From: Gloeophyllum trabeum ATCC 11539
Lineage: Eukaryota > Basidiomycota > Agaricomycetes > Gloeophyllales > Gloeophyllaceae
DNA: 64,000 nt
NCBI RefSeq assembly: GCF_000344685.1
Contig: NW_006920411.1
Span: 1,677,626-1,741,625 of the forward strand
Reading direction: 5' to 3'
Shown here: positions 55,505-64,000 of the stretch, in pieces
How positions within the stretch are numbered: position 1 is the first letter of the stretch
Layout: the number at the start of each line of letters is the position of its first letter
Notes under the pieces: generated by a model
What the model saw: only the letters and a program-made list of their open reading frames with translations
Told to the model about the DNA's origin: nothing
Databases searched by the model: none
Position numbers and translations under genes: made by a program

Positions 55505-56092
55505 ACTGGGAGGTCACACCGCCGAACGCGTTCGCGAACTGCAAATGCGAACGTGAGAACCACACCACGGTGCACGTGGGCGCGTGTCGATTCTGTGGCT
55601 CTGTCCACCGGCCACAGACGCGTACCCCTTCTGCTTATGATAAAATCTGCATAGCCTGATGGTTTTAACTTGTAAGTTTATTGTATCAGTCTGTGAGATT
55701 GAGATTGCTGGGTTATTTCAAAAAAAATGTGGTGAGTAATCGAAGCTGTCTGTCCAATTGGGGTCACACGAACCCATTGAAGCCCCTTCCGTGCCCTCCC
55801 CCTAACAGTTTCCATGGTCAATACTACTGGCATTGCATTGAAAATGTGATGGACAACTTGAAATTCATGGAAATTACTCTATTCACGTCATCAATATCCC
55901 TGGTATGGTACAATAATATGTGCATAACAAACTGTATTTTATGGATTGAAAGCATAGCCGCCATTGCCTTTCTCGCTCAATAACAGTTGCGGTGTGGCGA
56001 TTCCCCAGGCTCAGGTGGCATGGCATCCCCTCACGTGCCCAGACATTCGCCGAACACGTTCGCGAACGCGTTCGGCGGGCGAACCTCCCAGT
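55505..56092. repeat. Degenerate inverted-repeat element (MITE-like)
   Basis: A 35-bp arm at 55505-55539 (ACTGGGAGGTCACACCGCCG to CGCGTTCGCGAAC) is repeated inverted at 56058-56092 with four differences. The CGAACGCGTTCGCGAAC part is itself near-palindromic. The 590-bp interior is AT-rich and has no convincing coding sequence. A dead non-autonomous DNA transposon is inferred; no target duplication was found. Confidence 0.5.
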
Positions 56093-57721
56093 CGCCTGGA
56101 CGTTCTCCTGATTTCAGGCGTGTTGTGACTCAAATGCGCCACGCGCATGCAGCTTCCTAGAGTCATTTTTGGCTCTTGCAACATTAGTACCAAATGTTCT
56201 GAAGACATATCTGGATGTATCGGAAAACTCGGATTCTTCGAAAATGCATCGTATCTTCAAACACTAGTCAAACAGATCTCTTTTTCACCCTATATGGAGG
56301 GAAAGAGGCAAAGTACCGGAAATCCAACATTTCCGATACATTTGGATCATCCTTCTGAGCATTTCTCTCAGCTATATCTTAGCCTGATTCTCGCAGTGTG
56401 AAGTGATCTACGTGTTCTCATTTTCGTGACACTCGCTATTAGGGAACAAACAAAGCCAAATAACTCGCCGCGCGACCCAGGATTGCGTCTCCCCAGTAAA
56501 ATGTGAGCCCATCCCAGCGTCCTGGGTAACAGTGGATCGTGGGGCTTCGAAGGCCGGGATTCCGGGTCTTATAGACGATTCCTTGCAGGACAGCGGTAAC
56601 TTCTATTTCCATGTACGAAATATGAAATTAAGCTGTTGGCTCCCAAGACTCTGGTCTCCCCAGGACAACCTGCTTGTTTCAGGATCAGATCGGACTTCCT
56701 AGTAGTATAAAATATGGATCTCCAGCGCAGACCCACTTGTCATGGGATATATGCAGTCGGGCAACAGACGGTAGCTGGGACGTGATACTAGGTCCGCAGC
56801 TGCAGGCTCGTCGACTGCGCGCACTTACTGACCAGTATGTGCATACCACGAAGACAACACGAAGATATCGGACATTTATCAGGTGCGTCCGCTGCGGAGT
56901 GGGCTACATATAGCGTAGTCCCGCGACGTATACACTGTATCTCTTCTTGATGTCCTTAGCTATAACTGCCTGCTTGAGTTTCTCCGTATCCGTTCTCGAT
57001 GGAATTGCCAGTCGCAGCTTCACACTGTCCGAAGTGTCTCATTCTGCCACCGCCACCGATGAGTACCATAAATAGCTGCAACCTTTCCCAATACGGTAGA
57101 AGCATTCACGTGCATGCCGATCGGACATAGTCTCCCAAAGGCGACCGATTAAATGCCTCCCTTATAAGGCAGGTGGAGGGCAGTCGGCATATAACGGTCT
57201 GCCGCGGATCGCGCCCCCTTAGTAGGGGTACGCATATTCAATATCACGTGACTATTTCCACGGCCACCTCGACAGACTCACCGTTTCGTACCCATGCCAT
57301 CTCCATGTAGCGAGGGAAAAATATATGATATGGCAGGAGTACCTGCTGGTCCTGATGCAACCTGAGTAGTCTCAGATTTTTTGGCGCTCTCTTTCCGCTG
57401 TAGGAGCATTAACTTCGTTCGGTGCATGCTGCTGACATCAGCAGCTCCGGCCGTCCCAAAAGGGGAACATGTTGAAGCTCTACTCTTCAGAGCTCATTTT
57501 AAAGACACCACGCTCGGCAGCATACCTCAATATGGCTTAAAACATATATGTATTGCTACTCATTACTTCTACCAGCCCAATATGCGCTGGGGCCTATCAT
57601 GGTACAGAATAGGCTTTATCGGTCGATACGGCACCCAAAACAGACATTAATTGAGCACAACTTTGGTGTCACTTCAAACTATGTACCTGAAGCTCATTAA
57701 TTCTTCTAGAGGGTCGCGACG
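56093..57721. other. Gene-poor region, no supported gene
   Basis: About 1.6 kb of AT-rich sequence with short frames (for example 56147-56401 and 57381-57650) lacking recognised domains. Possibly old repeat debris. Confidence 0.4.
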
Positions 57722-57930
57722 CTACGGTTGACCAGGAGTGTCAGGTCTATTTTGCATTTGCACTTCGCACTTGCGTTTGGCTGAGGGCACGCCGTGAGTT
57801 CGAATCCCGCTGAGAGCAACGGGCAACGGGCCGTGGGAACGTCCCGGATACTGCCGTACCCCTGTTGTCGCTGTGCTCGACGTTGCCCGACGCGTTGTCG
57901 ACGCTGTTGTCGGCGACGTCGACGAAGGTT
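57722..57930 (+). repeat. SINE-like, tRNA-related repeat, copy 1
   Basis: About 209 bp beginning CTACGGTTGACCAGGAGTGT. It contains GTGAGTTCGAATCCCGC, a good match to the tRNA T-arm/B-box (GGTTCGANTCC), with a degenerate A-box-like TTGACCAGGAGTG about 70 bp upstream, then a GTTGTCGCTGTGCTCGACGT body rich in GTCGAC triplets. A tRNA-Ser/Leu-derived SINE is a reasonable reading but not proven. The second copy at 58619-58826 is on the other strand. Confidence 0.55.
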
Positions 57931-58618
57931 GCGCTGAAACTCCCAAACAAATACTGAAGAAATTGCAATCCTTCTGAACAGGCATAAATTTGCAACTATT
58001 AGGGTGTAAATCAAGTGTAAATGTCTAGACATGTTTAGGTGTTGTGTGAAAGTTTGCCCTCGAAGAGTGTGCTGGATAGTGTGGCCATATTAGATTTGTC
58101 TTGTTGAAGTTCATTGTGGGTTGCGTCACAGATACCACACCACCGCATTTATTCTGCCGCTATTTGTACTCATCTACTGCCCATGCAGCATTTGCAGCTA
58201 ACAGAGCACACATGTTGCTGAAGCCCGCAAGGCTGGCCAAGGGTGTGTGGCAGACGCCACAATTTCCTTCCCACACTTGCCGACTACCTAATGCGGTAGC
58301 AGGTCGGGACCGTCAAACATGCGTGTGTTTGCTCCCTTGCAATTCGCCACGACGCGTTACTAGCAGTATAGGGGGAATGCGCAACGGCGTCGGATGTGGA
58401 TTAGTTTCATTGACATTGGCGCGCACGTCAATGCTCCCTATCTCAATTGTAGAGTTTGTCTTAATATTGAATGCACCTCTTGACTCGCAATGTTGATTGT
58501 GCAACGACTTCTCGCATAGCTCCTCAAATGAACAGAATAATTGATGTTAAATGGGTTGGTACAATAAGCTCAGAAGGAACCGATTTTTTCCGTGTATTTT
58601 TAGGAATATTCATCGCTT
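57931..58618. other. Spacer between the two SINE-like copies
   Basis: About 690 bp without recognised gene; a frame at 58101-58496 has no domain support. Confidence 0.4.
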
Positions 58619-58826
58619 AACATTCGTCGATATCGCCGACAACAGCGTCGACAACGCGTCGGGCAACGTCGAGCACAGCGACAACAGGGGTACGGCAGTA
58701 TCCGGGACGTTCCACGGCCCGTTGCCCGTTGCTCTCAGGGGGATTCGAACTCACGGCGTGCCCTCAGCCAAACGCAAGTGCGAAGTGCAAATGCAAAATA
58801 GACCTGACACTCCTGGTCAACCGTAG
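58619..58826 (-). repeat. SINE-like, tRNA-related repeat, copy 2
   Basis: Reverse-strand copy of 57722-57930. Similarity starts at the same base (CTACGGTTGACC) and ends at the same point (CGACGAA...), beyond which flanks are unrelated, so these look like two separate insertions rather than the two ends of one element. The copies differ by several substitutions. Confidence 0.55.
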
Positions 58827-59154
58827 ACGCGCTGGGGAACGCGGTTAATCTGACGATTCCATAACACTAATGAGGTCACGTGATCGGAATATGCGCACCA
58901 CGCCAAATGCCGCGCGACTAGATGCAGCCTAGATCGGACAGCTTCCAATCATGGAATCTGCCCATGACTCCCTCACCGCTCCAAGCGCGGGCTCAAAACC
59001 GTATGTTATCGCTGGTCGGGCGCTGACAATCCTTTGTTTCTTCCTCCTGCCATCCTGGCTTTAACAGGCGCTTCGTGCTCCAAACCGACCGACGGACTTC
59101 ATTACTGAGAGGCTCTGAGGCTTATCACTTGCTTCTCCATCCTGCCGGAACGCG

Positions 59155-61787
59155 ATGAGCAGCACCTGGAATAGAGCGAGACGGTTCATATGGGGGGAGA
59201 TCCCCGCTTCGAAGGAAGAGAGGAAGTTGTTGTTGAAAATAGACTGGTTCATATTGTCTTATTGCTGCCTTATGGTGCGTGGTGTCCGTATCAGGTCAGA
59301 GAACAAGGCTGATGAATTAGCACAGTACTTTACGAACTGTGAGTATCAGGAGGATTTCGTGGAGTCCCTGTATGTGCAAATTCTAGGGTCAGCCTCTTGT
59401 TGGACCGTCTTATGTGGTTCAGAGCTGGTTGCCATCTCCACCTCTCTTCTTAATTCTACCCCCAGTATCGCGAGTGACTCATGCGTCTGTGTAGACCTAG
59501 ATAGATCGAATGTGTCAAATGCTTATGTTTCTGGTATGAAAGAGGAGTTGAATATGCAGGGAACTGACTATAACGTACGTATTTGGAACCTTCTGTGCGA
59601 CCGAGCAGAATTGAACGGGAGTCACGTATCATGCCCAGAAAATCAACACTATCTTCACTTGTGGTTACATTGTTGGGATGATACCAAGTTCGTGAACTGT
59701 ATCGTCATATTATCGAAATCGTCTCAATGATATACGTGGTCCAGATAATCTGATGCTTCAAGTGGTACCGCCGAGGATATGGTTCCCCTTGATGCAGATC
59801 GTATGGGGCGTTCTGACATTCTGGTGAGTGCGGTCTCTTTCTTATAGTATTCTGCCCGTCCGACTCGAATACCTATTCCTTGCCAGTACAAGTGCTGTAC
59901 ATAATGTGCAACAAGTAAGTATCAGGTTGCCTTAGTCTCGGAGAAACTCTCTAGCGAATGAGAGGGTCTCGTCGAGACTAACGTGTCCCCTGCGTCTTGG
60001 ATGTCTCGTTAATCCGAGCCGTGCTAGATTTATGCTATTCGATTTTTCCAAGGCGTGTCTGAGGCGTCCACATTCGTCGGCACACATTATATTCTTGGAT
60101 CGTGAGTAACTTACCTAGGCTTACCTGTGATGCGATTTTGACGCAAGGTCTAGTTGGTATAAACCAAGCGAGCTTGGGAAGCGCTCGGGAATATTTACGA
60201 GCTCTGGATTGGCTGGGACTCTGTGAGGTACCTGGCCATTGCATTGTACAATTTCCCGCTGACTCAACGCACAGATTTTCCGGCATCCTGCAAGGTGCAG
60301 TCTACCAGTAAGTTTAATGAAGGACAGATTATCTCTGGTTGTTGACAATTATCGCGTCAGGAATCTGAACGGTGCTCAGGGTCGAAGTGGCTGGCGATGG
60401 CTGTATGTCATTTTACCTTACTGTCGTCCGCTTATATTTACTACCTCACTGCAGTTTCATCATTGACGGTATCATTACCTTACCTATCGCTCTGTACGGA
60501 TTCCTAGTCTTTCCCGATGTGCCTGCCACTACAAGGGCGTTCTACCTCTCGGAAGAGGTGCGTGTGGCTTCCCGTGCATACCTCGCAAGCACTGATCGTG
60601 TTACTGGAGAATAGGAACGTCTATTGTCGCATGATCGCCTCGAGCCAGCGCAGGATGTTGACCGCCATGGCCTATCATGGAATTTGATGCGGAGAGTGCT
60701 AGGCCGATGGAGGTGGTATGCATGCAGCCTACTCGTAAGTAATATTCAGCTATATGCAGTGCCGACTCTCGGACGATAGTCCCTGAAATACTGGCTTCGT
60801 CAGTTCGCGATATCCGGAGAAACTGAGAGTTTGGGTTCCAATAACCTGATGGGTCAATGGCTGAAGGCCATCGGCGGTTATACCGTGGAGCAGACCGGTA
60901 GGCAATTTTGACTGGTCTCGTGGACCTTGCTCACAGGCAACGACTCCAGATTATTACCCATCGGGTATGACAGCGTTTGCCATAGTCTCGACGCTGGTCT
61001 GTGCGACCTGGACGGACTACACGCGCGCTAGATGGCCAGTACTGGTGTACATGTCTGTAGCAGTCATTTTCTCTGCTATCTGTATATTGGTGTGGTCCAG
61101 CCCGACTTGGCTCAAATTCCTCGCGTATTGTGCGTATCTAAGGCCCGCGACGTTGATCATCTTCTGACCTGTCTCTTGTGGACAGATGTCGCTGGCGCGT
61201 CCTATGCGGGCCAGGCTACAACATTTGCGTAAGATGGGTTGTCCTTACCCGGTAGACAAATGCGACTGACTACCTTCTATCTGTTCAGCTGGGCTAACCA
61301 AATATGTGCGGACGATGATCAAGGTAGCGCCCGTTGATTATATTACTATGTATGAGATCTGACCATTGTCTCTAGAGCGAGCTGTTGTCCTAGCTTCCAT
61401 GAAGTACGTTTCCGTCGCGTAGTTATGGCATCCCGCTGACATGCCTTGTTCCCCTCTTACCCCGTCTGGACCTTATCCGGTTCACACAGTATGTGGAACA
61501 ACGTGATTAACGCCTGGTGGCCTCTGCTCTTCTACCCTGCCACGGACGCACCGAGATTCCGCAAGGGAATGATTGCAATGATTTGCACGGGCGTGGCTAC
61601 GCTCGCCGTCACCTGGTTGGTGTGGTATCTCGAGCGACGGGAGCACCGTATTAAACGCACGTGTGAGATCAAGAACGATGCGGCCTCCCTCGATATCAAG
61701 GAAGCGGAGGATGAGAATGAGAAGCCCCGGAGTGCTAGCGTGGAAGTACACCCAACTTCAGTGGGGCAGAGGGCGGTTGCAGTATAA
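59155..61787 (+). CDS. MFS transporter, anion:cation symporter (Dal5/Fen2-like) family
   Basis: ATG at 59155 (MSSTWNRARRFIWGEIPASK EERKLLLKIDWFILSYCCLM). The KIDWF.L.Y.C...Y..N.LDR.N..NAYVSGM pattern (exons YFTN and YLDRSNVSNAYVSGMKEELN) is the hallmark of the allantoate/pantothenate/nicotinate permease family. Then KINTIFTCGYIVGMIP, NLMLQVVPPRIWFPLMQIVW G, IYAIRFFQGVSEASTFVGTH YILGSWY, FIIDGIITLPIALYGFLVFP, LMGQWLKAIGGYTVEQ, MTAFAIVSTLVCATWTDYTR, AGASYAGQATTFAWANQICA, MWNNVINAWWPLLFYP and a hydrophilic tail to GQRAVAV (TAA 61785-61787). Some introns are long (about 165 nt after YFTN), and the intron after GMIP uses donor GTTCGT. With those splices the protein is whole. Substrate: an organic anion or vitamin, not determinable. 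Confidence 0.87.
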
Positions 61788-62359
61788 CGAAGGAGGCAAG
61801 GATAGAATTGATCATTGAATCTATCACAATGTACGATGTACACGGTGTATAGTCTTGGTGGATAAAATATCTGCATTGTCCTTGATCATCACTCACTCCC
61901 GATGTCATCCCCATCGATACGAGCATCAGATGTATATTAGAGAGCGCGGTAGGTACTGAAAAGGCGGAAAATAAAAAAGCAAAGCAATCCATCCAGAACA
62001 ACTATTGATACATTTATTTGACTTTGAGAAACGGTCACTATACTTACTTCTGATTGCACAGCAGTTCAGGCGAAAGCAACGGACTGCGACATCTTACACA
62101 ACGGTGAATCATAACGTAAGTGAGCAATGGTACGGAATTAAGGGAAGTGGGGGTACGGATAGGAGGGAAGGTGGTGAAGGTAAAGCAAGTGCAACAGTCT
62201 GTGGGGTGAACTATAGAAACATTGAATGTATAGCGTTGCAATAGATTGATTGACATTGAGTTGAAGGGCTCCAGGCTCCGGGGGTGCGGCAGGGTATCAT
62301 TGATACATGGGTAATGTGCGCGCGGTCAGTCGAATATCAGTGGTGATGAGCGGCAGCGG
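61788..62359. other. Intergenic region, 3' ends of both flanking genes
   Basis: About 570 bp between convergent genes. No feature recognised. Confidence 0.5.
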
Positions 62360-64000
62360 TTAGTACTGGTTTGCGACCTGAAACGAAGGTATTAGATCAG
62401 ACGACACGTTGATGTTTAATAGGACGATGAAACCGACCTTCAGTACCCGCTTGTCGTCGTACTCCTGGACACTGCCTACTGCACCAAGGTTGTCGTCGCC
62501 GAAACTGTCAGGCAACGCCGGTGTAGCCGGCATGGCAGGCATAGCGGGATCCAACTCCCTCGAATGCGAGCTAGCGCGCTTCCTGACCTTGGCAGATCCG
62601 TCGCTCGCAACTCCGTCATACGGGTCATGCTCGCTGGCAGAGACCGGGCTTAACAAGCTCGCGCTCCTCCGGTTGGCAGCAGTGGGACTAGAGCGGTCTG
62701 CGTACGGCAAGTTCGCTCGCTCAGTCTCGAGAGGAGGCAGAGCCTTCGGGACTGCCGTAGCGCCCATAGGAGGAGGCGACGTCACGTTAAACTGGGGCAT
62801 AGTCGGATTGGCCGGGTACACAGGCGAGCGCACAGGGTCGTAGATCGGATTCGGGAGTACAGGAGCACCATAGGCGTTCTGGTATTGGGGGTTGACAGTG
62901 GGCGGGCTGACCAAGTTACGTCCGTACCCTTGACCAGCGTTGTAGTCGTACCCCATCTGCTGCTGCGGGTAGCCGGCAGGGGGCAGCACAGGTGCTGCGC
63001 CGTAGCCGCCAGGCATGTACCCGCCGATGCCGGGTGGCATAGGGACGGTGCCGTGGCCGCTGCTCGAGCCGTCGTTACCGACGCCGTGTGCAGTACTGGA
63101 ATCGCTCATCCTACGCCCCTTCAAGGAACCCGCGTAGCCAAGGCCACCGCCTCCCTTCTCCACATCTCTGGAGGCAGCACCGGTACCTTCGTCCGGCCAA
63201 GTCAGCGCTTCCTCGTGCAACCGGTCCTTCGCCTTCCTACGGATGGCGAAGGTTGCGATGGCCACGACGATAACCAAGCCGATAACGCCAACGATGGCGA
63301 AGACACCACCCTCAAGCGGCTTGTTCTGGAAGAACGACTTGGGAGCGACTGCTGCACCAGTCGAGCTCTCGCTCGTGGTGGCAGACGCCGGGACGGCGAT
63401 TATCGTAGTATATACGACGGGGTTGCCATCGGAAGTACTCGTGACGACGGAAGTAGACGACTCAGATGCAGAGGTGCTGGAGGTAGGGGGAGGCGTAGTG
63501 GACGGGGATGAAGAACTCGTCGTGGAACTGGACGAAGAAGTACTAGATCCGATCAGCTCACCGGGCGTGCGACTACCCTAACGACGGTACTCACGAGGAG
63601 GAAGTTGTGCTGGACGAGGTCAGGGAGATGGCGGATCTTGACGTGGCAGACGTCGACGTAGTACTCGTCGAGCTGTGCGTCAAACCGGGTAAGGACAGAG
63701 ACAAGGGTGAAGATTGGGTAGGTAGTAAGCCGCTGGTAAGACCACCCAAGCCGAGCGGGTCTGTATTGGAGCTCGTGCTCGCACTTTGCCCATTGCCGCC
63801 ACCACTACGTCGAAACAGAAATATATACAGAAGAAGAAGAAAGGGCAAATGAGACGCGAAAGAAATGGAAGGCCGGTATGTCCACTCACCCAAAGATGCC
63901 AGACAAGACTGGATGCAGATATGAGCCCTGGCAAGTTGGGTAGATGGTAGAAAGACTCACATCCGCCGAGGCCCTGCCTCTTGGCGAAGTTCTCTTCGTG
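62360..64000 (-). CDS. Single-pass Ser/Thr-rich membrane protein (5' end outside window)
   Basis: On the minus strand the visible sequence begins inside the gene at base 64000 (EENFAKRQGLGG before a GTGAGT donor). Later exons encode a long Ser/Thr-rich extracellular part (SSTTSSSSPSTTPPPTSSTS, then VVYTTIIAVPASATTSESST) that would be O-mannosylated, one membrane helix (GGVFAIVGVIGLVIVVAIAT FAIRRKAKDRLHEE) with a positive stop-transfer flank, and a cytosolic tail rich in Gly/Pro/Tyr (MPPGIGGYMPGGYGAAPVLP, PQQQMGYDYNAGQGYGRN) with Ser-rich patches. The last exon adds VANQY and TAA (62360-62362). The layout is like Mid2/Wsc-type cell-wall stress sensors, or the many basidiomycete single-TM proteins of unknown role; no WSC domain is visible here. 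I infer a cell-surface protein only. Confidence 0.75.

Noticed and set aside
57790..57810. Functional tRNA gene
   Set aside because: The B-box-like GTTCGAATCCC is good, but acceptor and anticodon arms cannot be paired convincingly and the sequence exists in two diverged copies.
57722..58826. A single foldback transposon with inverted ends
   Set aside because: The two arms end at the same internal base but their outer flanks show no target duplication and the spacer has no transposase; two SINE-like insertions fit better, though not proven.
59155..61787. MFS transporter as a pseudogene
   Set aside because: Several unusually long introns break the frame, but consistent splice phases rebuild all membrane segments.
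1..64000. CRISPR arrays, bacterial operons, rRNA genes
   Set aside because: No regularly spaced repeats, Shine-Dalgarno-type organisation or rRNA sequence is seen; gene structure is fungal throughout.

Overview
The window is nuclear DNA from a filamentous basidiomycete, most likely an Agaricomycete such as a wood- or litter-decay mushroom. The evidence is: nearly every gene is broken by many 45-60 nt GT-AG introns; genes are packed head-to-head and tail-to-tail with 150-500 bp spacers; and the content is typically agaricomycete (bicupin oxalate decarboxylase, GH43 glycosidase, GT18 glycosyltransferase, tandem CCCH-finger proteins, Ytp1-like membrane protein). No bacterial-style operons, CRISPR arrays or rRNA genes are visible. 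Coordinates given for CDS features are the genomic span from start to stop codon; introns lie inside. Starts and splice sites were derived by hand from reading-frame phase and family alignment, not from transcripts.

Left part (1-24 kb) is a conserved housekeeping block. After a truncated possible retroelement ORF (1-372, -) come a large ankyrin/DysF/FYVE/RING protein (1385-4970, +), an unidentified acidic-tailed protein (5137-6083, -), the proteasome regulator PI31 (6354-7508, -), the spliceosomal DEAD-box helicase Prp5 (7718-11333, +), a DHA1-type MFS transporter (11844-14132, +), two nucleoporins of the same pore subcomplex, Nsp1 (14374-16719, -) and Nup82 (17234-20048, -), then three proteasome subunits: alpha7/Pre10 (20261-21330, +), Rpn12 (21472-22546, -) and beta1/Pre3 (22713-23700, +). 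Several of these share short divergent promoters, and ACGCGT boxes are clustered in the Nsp1, Rpn12/Pre3 and Cdt1 promoters.

Middle (23.8-46.8 kb): a putative mitochondrial protein (23801-25306, -) whose start codon lies 5 bp from a Tc1/mariner-like element (25313-27589) with about 326-bp, nearly identical inverted ends and a broken transposase; a Gfo/Idh/MocA oxidoreductase (27941-29585, +); a secreted oxalate decarboxylase with very many introns (30643-33045, +); a decayed alpha/beta hydrolase (34221-35008); the replication licensing factor Cdt1 (35181-37163, -); two tandem paralogous CCCH zinc-finger proteins (37884-39961 and 40447-42299, +); Rho-GDI (42628-43616, +); COQ2 of ubiquinone synthesis (43812-45225, +); and a frame-shifted GH43 gene (45785-46803).

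Right part (47-64 kb): a GT18 glycosyltransferase (47301-48962, -), a Ytp1-like membrane protein (49806-52073, -), a long gene-poor stretch (52-59 kb) that holds an assembly gap flanked by an exact 450-bp duplication, a degenerate inverted-repeat element and two oppositely oriented copies of a tRNA-like SINE candidate, then a Dal5/ACS-type MFS transporter (59155-61787, +) and the 3' part of a single-pass Ser/Thr-rich membrane protein (62360-64000, -) that runs off the window. The most unusual coding item is the ankyrin-DysF-FYVE-C2HC-RING protein; the most useful structural findings are the co-located proteasome and Nup82-complex genes with shared promoter boxes, the young transposon at the start of a conserved gene, and the artefactual gap.
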